Of a stretch of 64,000 bases of DNA, positions 49,101 to 60,984 are shown one piece after another. Each line of letters begins with the position of its first letter. The first letter of the stretch is position 1. The notes beneath the pieces are model-generated. The model did not search any database. It worked only from the letters and a program-made list of their open reading frames with translations, and was not told the origin of the DNA. The DNA is from Vanilla planifolia (Eukaryota; Streptophyta; Magnoliopsida; Asparagales; Orchidaceae). Position numbers and translations under genes: made by a program. Where the stretch lies: positions 40,946,737-41,010,736 of the forward strand of contig CM043869.1 of the NCBI GenBank assembly GCA_023846275.1, in the 5' to 3' direction.

Positions 49101-50824
49101 TTTGCTCATAGAAATTATATAAAAGAAATTTAATGATTCAACATCTCAAGAGAGTTGGTAAAATTTGCTTAAAACAAAATTCTCGAGAATTTTGTATGGT
49201 GTGATTTTATTTAGCATACGATACAATTTCATCAAGTGAAAAATCAAGACTAAGTCAAAAAATAATAGAATAATATCAAACTGTATGTTACGGAAGTGAA
49301 TAGTATAATTTGCTCAAAACATTTAAGACCATTATATAACATAATCATGATATCTCGAAACTTTCGTACATACGTTGATATTTTAAAGAACAGTACGATG
49401 ATCTAATGATACTTGTTAACAAAATGCATAAGGTAGGGTCCTGAAGCTACCAATAGCTGAGTTAGTCCTGAAGTATGACAAACTATGGGAAGCTATGGGT
49501 GCACTTGCATCAACTGCACATGGCTCTTTTACCAACTGTAATTATGCACCCATAGCAAAGATGTATGACAAACCACTTACAAAGCACAAACATATCAATA
49601 ATAGCCATAGCTACAAGCTTAGGGTCCATAATTACATCATGTCAAGACCGTACTAAAAAGTTCAAATTGTGCTATGGAGCATTTGATTGAAGCCTGTAAG
49701 ATAAGAAATATTATTTTAAAAACATTGGTCAACAAATCCAAGATGCACAAGCACTAATGATGAGGTTTTCTATCGTATCAGGCCTATGTGAGGTCATTTC
49801 CGTCCCCCAACGTGGTGCAATGAAGAACAAGAAATCATAAAAATCTGATGATCTTGCAGATCCTGAAATCACAATTGCGAATTCTATCTATAGTGCGGCA
49901 TTCAATGCTATAAAAGGCATCATCCTGCTAGGATGAAGAGTTACAGGTGAGAAAAAAATTTGTATGTATGCTCTATTAATCAATCCAAAGTGTCTTTTTG
50001 TACTTAAAAAGGAAAAAACAGTCATTAAACAATGCTATGTACTTATAAACAACCCTCGGTTTTAGCAGATATTTTGCCACCACACTACCAAAATAATTTT
50101 ACTTATTCAAAGGATTTCCAATATAAATCTTGGGTGTCATTGTTTGTCTAGTTTTCCTTTACATTTTGCTTGTGATTTTGTGGCTTTAGATGATTATCTC
50201 ATTTCTATACTCTTTCTACATCAACAACAAGTAATCACAATTCACAATCAACAAATGCGATGAATTATAAAACTTTACCAGGTAAGCATCATTAGAAATC
50301 CCCAAAAAAGTCAGCTCTCTAATTTGCTCATAGTTTTACTTGGGCAGATGTTAACATTTTGGATAGTTAATAATGTTCACCGCTAGAAACCATTGTTACG
50401 TCCATTGAGTTTGTGTTAATATGCTCTGGACCTCCTGTTTACCATCAATAAGGATCGATCATGATGAAGCTTCTCAAATTAAAAATAAGAAAAGCTAATG
50501 ATTGTCCAGACAAGTTTCAAAGGAAAAGTTATCTATAGCTTTCGCTATAATTCTATGAGCTTCAGATTTTATTAAGAAAACACAAAATCATTTCCCCTCT
50601 AATCACAATGACTGCTGTTTTCCAGATCTACGTCAATGTTGATCAGTATGATATCATTTTTCACATCAACACTGACCACAACGCCAGCACACAACAAAAT
50701 CAAGTATATAGATGCAAAAAAACAAAACTTACGCTCGCTGGAAGTCCTCCGTTTCGCACGACCCAGATACAAATAACCATCCGAAAGTTATCAAGATCGC
50801 AAAAATGCCCTGAGAAAGTGCCAT
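31181..50824 (-). CDS. Guanylate-binding-protein-like large GTPase with signal peptide and C-terminal membrane segments
   Basis: I rebuilt 17 exons, all GT-AG: 50733-50824, 48036-48138, 38861-38930, 38737-38775, 38483-38600, 38315-38372, 38129-38193, 38030-38036, 37891-37951, 34230-34289, 34127-34146, 33981-34046, 33674-33841, 33262-33519, 32448-32660, 31657-31928 and 31181-31325. They sum to 1,815 nt, or 604 aa, matching the roughly 600-aa plant GBP-like proteins I recall (Arabidopsis At2g38840 type). Residues 1-22 look like a signal peptide. G motifs are GPYRSGKS (68-75), DTEG (125-128) and the QRD of the RD motif (200-202). A helical middle follows (about 254-466), then hydrophobic segments at about 486-502, 504-518 and 560-573, and a basic tail. 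The family hydrolyses GTP and remodels membranes or forms assemblies; the exact role is unknown. Introns of 9.1, 3.6 and 2.6 kb make the gene 19.6 kb long. Confidence 0.9.
34290..37890. other. 3.6-kb intron 9 of the GTPase gene
   Basis: AT-rich intronic DNA between exons 10 and 9. I saw no nested gene and no intact transposon. A slightly GC-richer patch near 37340-37400 (CCTACCGCCCCTAGGCC) stands out but is unexplained. Confidence 0.6.
38030..38036 (-). other. 7-nt micro-exon of the GTPase gene
   Basis: Exon 7 ends with AG and exon 9 begins with GGG CAG (Gly-Gln), so joining them directly breaks the frame. In the 177 bases between them, GTAG|AGTCAAG|GTAATT supplies exactly AGTCAAG. Splicing it in restores the frame and encodes Arg-Val-Lys, the residues found at this point in the relatives I remember. 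The flanking introns are short (92 and 78 nt). Confidence 0.85.
42260..42660 (+). mobile_element. Ty1/copia-type LTR remnant A with primer-binding site
   Basis: Homologous to 43698-44080. Both end in a CT-rich ACCGTCATCCTCATC stretch followed by a TTCAT(C/T)AATT junction. Here TGGTATTAGCGC (42622-42633) follows. It differs by two bases from the initiator-tRNA-Met primer site TGGTATCAGAGC that is standard in plant copia elements. The LTR start was not resolved, and the copy is decayed. It lies in the GTPase intron, antisense to the host gene. Confidence 0.6.
42661..43697. mobile_element. Spacer between the two copia LTR remnants
   Basis: About 1 kb, with a distinctly GC-richer part at 42700-43210 containing short open frames that show no recognised gag or pol motif. 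It could be the remains of the internal region of element A, a captured host fragment, or the upstream flank of element B. Confidence 0.35.
43698..44080 (+). mobile_element. Ty1/copia-type LTR remnant B with primer-binding site
   Basis: Second copy of remnant A in the same orientation. It has a TATAAAGAGTTGTCATGG promoter-like patch near 43831-43848, and TGGTATCAGTGC (44029-44040), which differs by one base from the initiator-tRNA-Met primer site. Since both copies are followed by a primer site, both are 5' LTRs, which is not the layout of one simple element. Confidence 0.65.
45391..45540 (+). repeat. Local direct duplication, copy 1
   Basis: Begins with AAAGCATATATAAATTCTTC and ends near a TAGACATGTACAA word. 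It recurs at 45768-45918 with scattered substitutions and small indels. It lies in intron 2 of the GTPase gene. Confidence 0.85.
45768..45918 (+). repeat. Local direct duplication, copy 2
   Basis: Partner of 45391-45540. The first 27 bases are identical, and the rest keeps the same order (GTGAAAGTTT, TTGGCATTCAC, ATAGACATGTACAA). The offset of 377 bases means that the interval between them may also be part of the duplicated unit. Confidence 0.85.
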
Positions 50825-51120
50825 TGTCCCCTACCCAGCCTCGGTATCAGGATCTCCAGAGATGAACAATACCGAATTCGGCGAACGGAAGGTAACTGAT
50901 AACGCTAACGCAAATGGGCATCGAAGAAGAAAGAGATAAATTCAACAGACAAGTCAAGCCACAGCAAACGTGCAACGTGACATTTGCAGCAGAAAAGAAG
51001 ACGCACTGACGGAGAAGACAGGAAAGGGATGGATCCCTCGATTCATTGAGGGTTTTCTTCGACGTCGGCCGGCGAAGAGAGAGAAGGGGAGAGCGAAACA
51101 TAGGGCGGCGATCTTGCGAG
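50825..51120 (-). promoter_or_regulatory. 5' leader of the GTPase gene with an upstream open reading frame
   Basis: GC-rich, CT-containing DNA precedes the GTPase ATG at 50824, which sits in a favourable ACAATGG context. An 84-codon ATG frame runs on the minus strand from 51101 to 50847 and stops 22 bases before the main start. If it is in the mRNA it could act as a uORF. A 5'-UTR intron that removes it cannot be excluded. Composition falls to AT-rich just beyond 51130, which marks the likely promoter edge. Confidence 0.5.
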
Positions 51121-54100
51121 TTTAACTGTTAATTTACCAGAAGCACAAGGCTGGTTTTGCCTATCTCTTTTTTTTTTTTAATCATTTGTTAATTTTTTCA
51201 GCTCAACAAAACAAATTATAAAAATGAAATAAAACATTGTTTGTTAGCACATGGCTCATGCTGTCACCCCGGTGCTCATTTGTAAAATCAGAACTATAAA
51301 CTATCAACATATATAATTATTAAATTAATTTATTTCATCAAAATATATTGTTTAATATTTATAAATGACATTATAAAATATCAACTACTAACAATATTTA
51401 AGTAAAATCCAATTTGAATGTCTAATACAAACATAAAAAAATATGATATAAAATCACAAGTTTGCTTTTGATTGGCAAAAATATTTTCAAATTGCTTCAT
51501 AATCCTTTTAATATGCAAACCTTGAGGGAATGAATTTTCTCAATAGAAGCAAACATATTTAAAAAATATATAATAATTATAAGAATATTATGCATATAAT
51601 ATTTTTTTTGTACTACATGTTGTTAGTTTGTGAACAAGTTTACTAATATTTTATGCCTTCTCGTTTATTCTATAAAAGAGTCTAGCTTGTGTTGTTATTT
51701 TGTGAAAAAAAATATTTTTTTTCAAAATTTGATCCTTATAACAAAATCTTGTTCTCCTTATCATCATGTGAAAACTTAGCTCTTTGCTATGTAATAATAC
51801 CTTTCTCTTCTCAATATCTTTTATAATACATTACTCATTATTTTTTAACTATTTCATTACAAAGTTATAAGCATGTTATGGTTTTTTTATCACATGAAAA
51901 AATCTATAATAAAAAACACTTTTATTATATTCAATTGTATAAAAAAATTATAAGATACCACTATAGAGTTTTGAGAAGAGATAAATTTAGTAATTAAATT
52001 ATTATAAAAAAATAAATAGGTCTAATTATTATTTTTTTCCAACATGTATAACTTAAAACATGCATTATAGTTCAAGGAATACAACACTTCCACCACAAAG
52101 TCATCGATTACGACCTAAGCATTGGTTAGAGTTTTTAATGATGGGATCTAAGGTGGCATGATATTTATATTTGTCATATTTATAATGCATTTTTTATTTC
52201 AATTGTATTGCTTTTGAACCATGTGATACTTTTAGACTTGTTTAATTAAAATCATAGGTTATTTAGATTATTAAAAAGTATTGAAAGGTGTATTTGCTTG
52301 GATGCTACATTTATTATCAAGATATCACCCAAGTCAATTAGTGTGGTCCAGTTGATCAACAAGGGTAGTTCTACCAAGCAATTGTCACATAGTGATTTCG
52401 GATGGTTTTAAGTATTTTTTTCTTCCTTTAAACAAAGCAAAGTCACTTTGTAACAAGATTTGGATAAACTTAACGCATTATTGGTGCTATTCTAGCCCTT
52501 TTGGTAGTGAAATAATTTAAAGGAATCTAATTTTCAACCATTAAGTAGAATTTATAGTGATAATATGAGAGAAGATCAAGGTTAGCAATCATTCATGATA
52601 GTGAAGATACGTCACTGCAAGACTCAATGCCAATAAAGTTGGATTTGTTCCACTTATCCTTTTTATCTATTATAATATATGAGTTGTTTTTTACTTGGTT
52701 GAATTTTTTTATAGAAAAGTAAAATAAATATAATTTTTGATGGTATATATGTTTCAAAGATCAAACAAATACTAATGGATATAAAGATTTCTATATTTGA
52801 CTTCAATAAATACTTTAAAAGTTTCATATTCAAGTTTTTTTCTTGATTTCAATAATTTGGTAAAATTTAAGTACCATAAAAGTAATATTATAATTTTGGA
52901 ACTAAATATAAACAACATTTGTTTTATTGTATTTATTCTTCTCTAAAAGACTCAAGTTATAATGAAATTTGACACATTTGAAAACTTTATTAAGTTCTTA
53001 GTTTTTTGTTATTCAGTATTTGGGTTGACAAAAGCTACAAGAGAGGTTTTAAATGTTTAAACTTAGACTAATAGTTTAGAAATTAAAAAATCTATGTTAT
53101 TAGTTGACTCAATTATCACTATCAAATGTATACAAAAAAAGGTAAACTTTGAAGAATTCTAATTCAAATCATTATAAATAATAATCAAATTCATCATATC
53201 TTCAGTCGAAATCATTTCTATTGTGTTTTAAAAGCATTGAACCTATTGCAAAATTCATAGTAATACAATTTGATAATGCTAGAACATTTGTTTTAAACTT
53301 TATCATCCTTCATTAGTTGTTTATTCTAATAGTTTGAAAGTTCTTAATCAATTTTTCATCACTTTGGTAGCATTATGTGTGTTGTCTTTATGATATAACT
53401 ATTTTATAATATTGTAATTATAAGGTTGAGTATATCATAAGTCCTTAATCACTAGCAAATTGTATATTTCAAGCCCAAAATATAAATAATATTATTTTGA
53501 TATTATTTTAAAATATGTGAAATTTTATAAAATTGTCCTAAAATGTTAATGTCAAGATCTTATCTTACAATTTATATAATTATAGTAAAAATCAAATGTT
53601 ATGTACAATTAAATATTAAGTAATGAAAAATAAAACAATTAGTCAAAAATCTGACGATGGAACAAAATCTAAAAACAAACTATTTAATTACATATATAAA
53701 ATAAAACATCATTATAAATAAGTGATCTAATTATATAACTGTGCATAAATTATCCAATATATAACAAATATAGTACCAAGTCTACAAAGATCCAATGAAC
53801 ATAGTATAAAAATTTATTACAAAATAAAAGACTACACTACATTAATTAATAAGAAATATTCTCATTTATAGGATCTAAGTCCACATATTATAATATAGTT
53901 GATGCAAGACTATGATATAAGTATTAATAAAATTTATAGATATCGATAAATAAATCTAATAAGGTAACCAAATATAAAAAAATATCAAAGTAAATAGGTA
54001 AAAGTGATGAATAAATCAAAACCCATATTGTAAGCCTTAATGATAAATCACATAAATAAATCCAAAACTACACCAAATGCAATGCATATATTAGAAATAA

Positions 54101-54854
54101 GTCATATAAAATGTGAACATTAGTTTTTCTATTATTTCTAATTTCTAATATTTTATGCAATTATCATATCTATTTTTTTTAAAGTATTATCTCTTAGGTC
54201 TAATAATTAATAACCATATAATCAAATCAAATAAAAATATTTTATAACTCTAACACACTAAAATGTTAGTGACTTGCACATACAATATATCATACTCTAA
54301 TCATACTAAAATACTTATGAGTTGTGTATATAAGATACCATGACCCTAACAATAATAAAATACTGATAACTTGCATATAAAGGGTATTGTAACCTTAGTT
54401 ACATTGAAAAATTATGCATACATGTAAGGTTTTATGGCCCCAATAATGTAACAATCAAATGTTTTAAGATATACTAAGTGTTATATTTTGTTTTTTATTA
54501 ACTAGTAATAATATCAAAATTTTCAAATATCCAAATTACTTTTTTAACCATGCTTATATGTGAAGTAAACATATCACTCCAAATGTCATTTTTAAATATT
54601 AAGTAAAAATATGTAACTAGTAAAATCATATGATAAATAATGCAGAATATCATCAAGATCATACCAAATTATAACAAAAAGCATAAGCATTTGTGAACAT
54701 AATAAAATACAGTCCAAAAAAACTATGTAAAAATTTAAAAAAAATAATATTATACTATGCTATATCACACGTTACATATTTCTCTACCTAGTTATTAAAG
54801 AATTTCCCTCAATTTTCTCTTCTTCAAAGTTTTCTATAAGAAAATATATATGAA

Positions 54855-54922
<68 letters not shown>

Positions 54923-57340
54923 AATATATAACATGTGTATTAAATAATTTAGTTTTTCTAAATTCCTTCCCAATTACTTAAGTTTTTATTTTGGATTATA
55001 TTTGTATGATTTACTTATCGTACCATATGATCTGATGAGTAAATAAGCACCCATACCGATATTGTATCATCTGATCATCAAAATTGGTGCTCTCTATTAT
55101 TCATATCACTTTTGAACAAATAATATAATCATTATGATTGTACCTTATGATTTTGCTATACTTTAGCATGATTCATATTACTCTATAATCATATGGCATG
55201 ATCTCTGACATTGTAAAATACAATATTTATTCTATATCTATTTTACCATCTTGTCAACCAATTGTATTATTATAATACTACTATCATATAATATAATTAA
55301 ATCAATATTTCTCTCTTCATATGGTACAATATTCAAATCCCTACACTCTCATTATTAATTTACCACCAAGTTAACATACCTTATAATGCTACTTAGAATA
55401 CAAATCCAACTTCAATTTACTTTTTCTTGTGATTTTGTCATTTTGTCTATAACTCTGACTAATTATCTAATATGATAAACTCAATAGTATTATATTATCT
55501 TCCAAATACAAACCTGTAAAGTATAGTTCATTAAGAATGAGGTGAATTATTTTGAATAAAAATTTTGATCTCTAAAAAATATTTTAAAATAAATATTTGA
55601 ATAAGTTTAACAAAATTAATATAATTGATTTTTTATAAAATTTAAGTTTATTTTAAAATATGTTAATTTTATTTCAATAAAAATTTATGAAATAAAAAAA
55701 TTAATGAGGATTAAAAGGTACATAAATGATTTTTAGATTATTTAATTTAAAATTAAGTCTATATTCACCTCCAACAAAAATGACACAAAAATAAAATAAT
55801 CTATGAGAATGTTTCACTTTAAAATTATTGGCTAAACTCGCAATAAAAAAACAATAAAGATATTCTATAATAATCTTACAATAAAATAAAATTTGTAAAA
55901 AAAAATAAAAAGAAAGTGACAACACATGCCCATACTCGATACAAACTAATTTCTTATGCTTAATAAATTATTCAACAAAATACAAGTGTTTTAATGGAAA
56001 CACCATGTGATTTTATAGACCATACACTTATGACTGAGTTATTGTACTTAAAGACAAATCCTTATTTAGAGTCATGGTGACTATTAAATTAGTATGAATT
56101 AGATAAGATGCAATATTAAAAACATATAAGTATGATTAAACTATCATAACAGTACAATACTTATTACTTGACCTGATGAACAAAGTTATATCACTCGAAC
56201 ATGTACAATATGATGTAATATGTGCTTGACTAATGCATAAGAGGGTGGTTAATTGTGTTTTTAAATTTTTTTGTTATTTTGAAAAAACTTTTTAAAATGA
56301 AATTTTGACAATCATGAAACCAATGATTTAATTAGTTTTCTAAATAAAAATATAAACAAATAGAAATTTTATAGTTTAGAAAACCTTTTTTTTATAAAAT
56401 TTTTTACACTTGATAAAAATGATTTTTACGAGTTTCGTTTATATATGTTTTTTTTAATTAAATATTATTAAATAAAAATATATCATCAATTACACAACAA
56501 AGAATAAAAAAAGAGACAAACGGTTTACTATAGCAGGTATAAATAACATTTACAAATCACATTCTTTTGTTGAAGCAAGTAGGGGTTCATCATCACCATG
56601 TCAATTATAAAATCATATAATATTTAAGCTTAGTATTAAACAATAATCAATCATAATATTTCATCATTTACTTGTAAATACATATATGACATAAGTCTAT
56701 AAATTATGATATTAGAATATAAATACAAATGAAAAAACTTGCAACAACCTAAAGGACAAAATCATGAAATATTAAATTCAAAGATTTATCGATGTGAATT
56801 AATGCTATTAAAAAAAATAAAATCAACAAAGATCTTGATTTAATATAACTTTTTTTATAGAAAAATAAAAAAGGAATAAAAAAATACAAATCAATTATAA
56901 AGAAATCACCAATAAAATATGCAATTGAAAAAAATGTTGAAACAAGGAAAAGAAAAAATGAATCACAAATATAACTCCAACAAAGGGTCGAAATTGGATT
57001 GCATATTTTGGTTTTGCTTCTTCTCTTCCAAAAATATTGATGTAATCAAAATAAAATAATCTCCTCAACTCTAATGGCTATTCTATTATATTAAAACATC
57101 TTAGGCTAAAATCATATTTTTTTTTCTAATGACTAGAAAGAGTCACCCAAAATAGTCATTACAAATAAGTATTTTAGCATTATAAACAAACACGAACAAC
57201 TTTTCAAAATGTTGATTACAAACGAGAGCATCGATGTTCATCCGATCTAGGCGGATATAACATGCACCTTCTGATCAAAATTTTATCTAATCCTAGTAAG
57301 ATTTGATTTAGATCGTTATGGCCAAAAGCTAGATAGACAA
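51121..57340. other. AT-rich intergenic DNA
   Basis: I see no gene. The DNA is very AT-rich with dense stops on both strands. Its only notable structure is the long AT microsatellite at 54859-54920. Confidence 0.6.
54859..54920. repeat. (AT)31 microsatellite
   Basis: A 62-base uninterrupted AT dinucleotide run, self-complementary and therefore able to extrude a hairpin. It is likely to be length-variable between individuals. Confidence 0.98.
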
Positions 57341-57355
57341 TGACGATGCACAAGA

Positions 57356-57540
57356 CACTGTTCACAAAGATAGAGAAGCTCTCAACCATTCAATAAACTT
57401 TTTGGATGAACAACAAAATGAAAAAACACTATTCACAAATGTAAAGAAGATCTCAACCTTTTGATTTAGTTTTTTGGATAGATGATTAAATGAAGTTCAC
57501 TATTCAAATATGTAAACAAAATTGTGACCATTTGATCACA
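57356..57540 (+). repeat. Degenerate tandem repeat, about 70-bp unit
   Basis: Units at about 57356-57422 and 57427-57494 share CACT(G/A)TTCACAAA, GTCTCAACC-like and TTTTTGGAT words and an AAATGAA end. A shorter third unit (CACTATTCAAAT...ACCATTTGATC) reaches about 57540. Confidence 0.7.
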
Positions 57541-60190
57541 AAAACATGCTATGGGGTGACATTAGCTCACTCAGCTTCAGAAGCAAATAGTCATTTTTTG
57601 TCTCACATTGCAAGCATATACATGAACTTTGGCATTTATAAGACTTCCTTCACTTCGTCAAGGCAGCTTAATTAAGGTTGGTTGTCCTTTGGTGCTCTTG
57701 AAAAGTTATGACGCAAGTCATATGTGTGCATATTTATGTAGGTTTGACTTAACCTGAACCCACTATTTGATTATTCATAGTCTGAATCGACTCAATAATC
57801 CTAAGTGGATTTATTCGTGATAACTTAATTTGATTTAGCCTAAAACTGCTATAACATTTATACCTTGGCTGAGACCTGAGCCTTAATAGACTTAGTTTAG
57901 TCAATCGCCTACCCCATAGTTCCCTAAGGCCTATTGTCTAGAACTTCAAACCACTTGATATAAGCCTTTGGGCTTAGCTATGGCGTGGGTGCTTGTACTA
58001 ATTTTTTTGTTTTCTTTTTTAAAATCATTTTATATATTAATTATTTTTTATTTTAAAATAATCATATAGCTACTAAAATAATAAAATAATTTTCTGATTA
58101 TTAAAATAATAATATATAAAAAATAAATGATCATACATATGAATGAATGATATTATGCAACTTAATTATGTCATATATAAAATAATAATATATGTCTTAG
58201 AGATTGACTATTTATTGTTAGTTATTCTACTAAGAGTTTGATCAATAGCTTCTTGATATGTCGTTTAAGTCAAAGTTGTCACATAACCACCATTTGTGTC
58301 TAATATTGTCTAACTTATGGATTGCTTCATGAGACATTTCATCAAAGCTCTCTAATTGATTAATCTTATAAGAGCTTAAGGAACATATTCTTAAACATAC
58401 TTGAGAAAAATATTAGAGAAAATAATAAAATAGTTTTGTTATCATTAAACAAGTAATGTCATAATCAAAGGTACAACATGAAGATCATACCAGCTAATTA
58501 CTTTTGATCACCCAAAAATATTAATTAACTGTAAAACTAATATGTGAATAATCCATATTGGTTTTTATGGTAATCACTTGTTAGGATTTGGCCTTAAGTG
58601 GATTTCAATCAAATCAAGAGCCTTATTTTTTAATTGATTAATACTACCTTCATGGTTTTTCTACATTCATTATCAAGATTTCAATATTTTGAATATCAAG
58701 TAAGCTTTGCTAACACAAAATATCCTCAAGCATAAGATAGAATCTAAATAATGGTTTATTCTCAATAATAATGACATATTGTCAATAATAACACTATGAC
58801 TAAGCAACCTTAGGCAAAGAAGCCAATGCCCAAGAAGTTGTAACCTTTTGTCATCTATGTTTTAGATGAAAAATTCTTTAGATCACTCAAGAGAATAATA
58901 GAGATTAAGAATTATGAAAGGTTTCAAAGAAAGTGTTGTATGCTAATCGAATAACATGATTTTGTGAATGTATGGTTCGATAATATTATAGTTAAAGAGT
59001 TAATAAGATAAAATGATGAAAAATATAATAAAAATATAAAGAGTTATAGAATAACATGTTATTAATCAAAATATATTTGATTTGTGATGTAAAGATTAAA
59101 AAGAAAGAAAATATTAAAATAAAGTCATTGTAAGTTTTAGGTATACCTTGTCACTTCAACACCAACTTAAGTATATTAAGTATGAGTTACTAAACTATAC
59201 AATTTTTACATAAAGGGGTAGAGTAGTGTGGTAATGAGAGTGAGTAGGCACTTACCAAAAGACCATAAAAATGTATATATGTATAAGTTTTTATCAATAA
59301 AATGGCTGATAGTTTTCTTATATGTAAATTAAACTTACCATTAATAACATAGATGTCATGTACATAGCAAAAAAATGGGAACTAAAAATAGTTATATTAT
59401 ACTTTACTTGAAAATAACTTAATGTCCTCATAATTTTTACATAATCACTTAATTAAAGAGGTTATTGGATATTTATGATTGAATCTCAAAGATAACTATC
59501 AATGACAAATAAAGCCTATAGTTAAATAAAACATTAAAAAATTGCAACTAAATTAAAAGCAAGTTCATGAATTTATTTGTACATTTACATTTATTTGATT
59601 TTATCTGGCATATTATGGTTATCGATTTATATTACAATTCTATGCTTTTTTTATTAATATGTTACATTAGTATTTCTTGTAATCATTATAATAATTAGAT
59701 TATTATGTCACTATTATTACATTATACGTTATACATTAAATCATCTTTAATGATGTGCTTCTAGTTCCTTTCTAGTAGCATTCTTGCATGCCTATAACCA
59801 AGTCGCTTTGTCTCCTTTGTGATATGAAGTTGCCATAATTCTAATAAAGTAGTTGAAAGCTCTAAGATTTTGACTCCTAAATCTCTTTTGTAGTTTTTAT
59901 TTTAGATTTGTTTCTCCTCTTGATTATACCTTGTGATCAATATGATAGCTATATATACTACCTCAATGCACTTTTTTTTTCTATCTTTGCTTTTTAATAA
60001 ATAAGATACAACCTGCATAATGTCAAAAATTTTGTAAATCATGCTGTAAGAGATTGTTTTAGTCCAAAGAGAGACATGTTCAGTTTGCACATTTTTTCTA
60101 TTGTTTGCTTGCCTGGATTTTGATTCATGAAGAATCTTCGTGTATTCTTCTAACTCTCCAAATCAAGTTTTATATCTAGTTGACAGAACT
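57541..60190. other. Intergenic DNA, partly less AT-rich
   Basis: About 57560-58000 is balanced in composition and may be an old transposon fragment, but no diagnostic motif was found. The remainder is AT-rich with nothing recognised. Confidence 0.4.
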
Positions 60191-60224
60191 GCCTATCTAA
60201 AGTTATTGGCAAAGATGGGACTTA

Positions 60225-60420
60225 AATTGACTTCAAATTTGCTATTGGACCAAAGGATTCCTTATAGTTGTTCCCATGGGTTTGTGTGCAACCTTAGGCA
60301 ACAAGTCTAGCCCTATATCCCTTGTTCTCCCTATATGCAACACCTTTCATATTGATTATCCACTTGTACAACATAATCTTCTTTTATTTAGGTATGTTGA
60401 TTATTACATAGGTCTTGTCT
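60225..60420 (-). pseudogene. Copia reverse-transcriptase remnant
   Basis: The minus-strand frame gives RARLVA, a stop, then GCTQTHGNN, corresponding to the conserved KARLVAKGxTQxxGxDY block of Ty1/copia reverse transcriptase. At least two stops interrupt the frame, one of them in an earlier IPK*KK segment that corresponds to the family's LPxGKK motif. Clearly dead. Confidence 0.8.
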
Positions 60421-60864
60421 TCAATTAAGGTGTCCGTTTCTTCCAACAGAACTTGTTTCGACTTTTGTTTTTATGAGACACTGTGGATGTTTTTAGGAAC
60501 CACAAAATATTGGATGGCAAATATTTTATACTTAGAAGAAGATTTTGTATAGGTTCAGTTATTTGAGATAAGATGATTTGTACAATATTCTTATCCATAA
60601 GCATGTCATCTATTGGCTAAATTTTGTTTTCAATTAAGGAATCCATTTCTTTCAACACAATTTCAATCTACTTTTAGTCTTGAAAGGCACTATGGATATC
60701 TTTAGGAACCATAGTAATATCAAATTATTCCCACTTTGATCAATTGGGATGACTTTAGGAACCACAATGATGTCAAATTGAGAAACAAATATTTTTTACT
60801 TGAAAGACAATTTTGTATAAATCTAGTTATTTGAGATAAGATGATTTGTACAAGATTTTATTCC
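60419..60864 (-). repeat. Tandem duplication inside the copia remnant (about 210-240-bp unit)
   Basis: 60419-60598 and 60629-60864 share, in order, TTCAATTAAGG, a CACT(G/A)TGGAT segment, TTTAGGAACCA, CAAATATTTT, and GTTATTTGAGATAAGATGAT followed by TTGTACAA. The second copy carries an extra piece with a repeated TTTAGGAACCA. Confidence 0.75.
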
Positions 60865-60984
60865 TTTCAATTTTGTATAAATCTAGTTATTTGAGATAGG
60901 ATGATTTGTACAAGATTTTATTCCTTTCAATTTTGTGTAAATCTAGTTATTTGAGATAAGATGATTTGTACAAGATTTTATTCA
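60808..60984 (+). repeat. 60-bp tandem repeat, three copies
   Basis: Three units with an exact 60-base period start at 60808, 60868 and 60928. Each contains TAAATCTAGTTATTTGAGAT and TTGTACAAGATTTTATTC. The copies differ by only one or two bases (GATAAG/GATAGG, TTGTATAA/TTGTGTAA). A period of 60 keeps reading frame, and the low divergence contrasts with the decayed element around it. Confidence 0.95.

Noticed and set aside
31181..50824. Atlastin or RHD3/SEY1-type ER-fusion GTPase
   Set aside because: The G-domain motifs and the order signal peptide, G domain, helical middle and C-terminal hydrophobic segments fit plant GBP-like proteins better. RHD3-type proteins are longer and lack an N-terminal signal.
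54859..54920. AT run as a replication origin or regulatory element
   Set aside because: It is a simple dinucleotide microsatellite. Nothing around it suggests a specific function.
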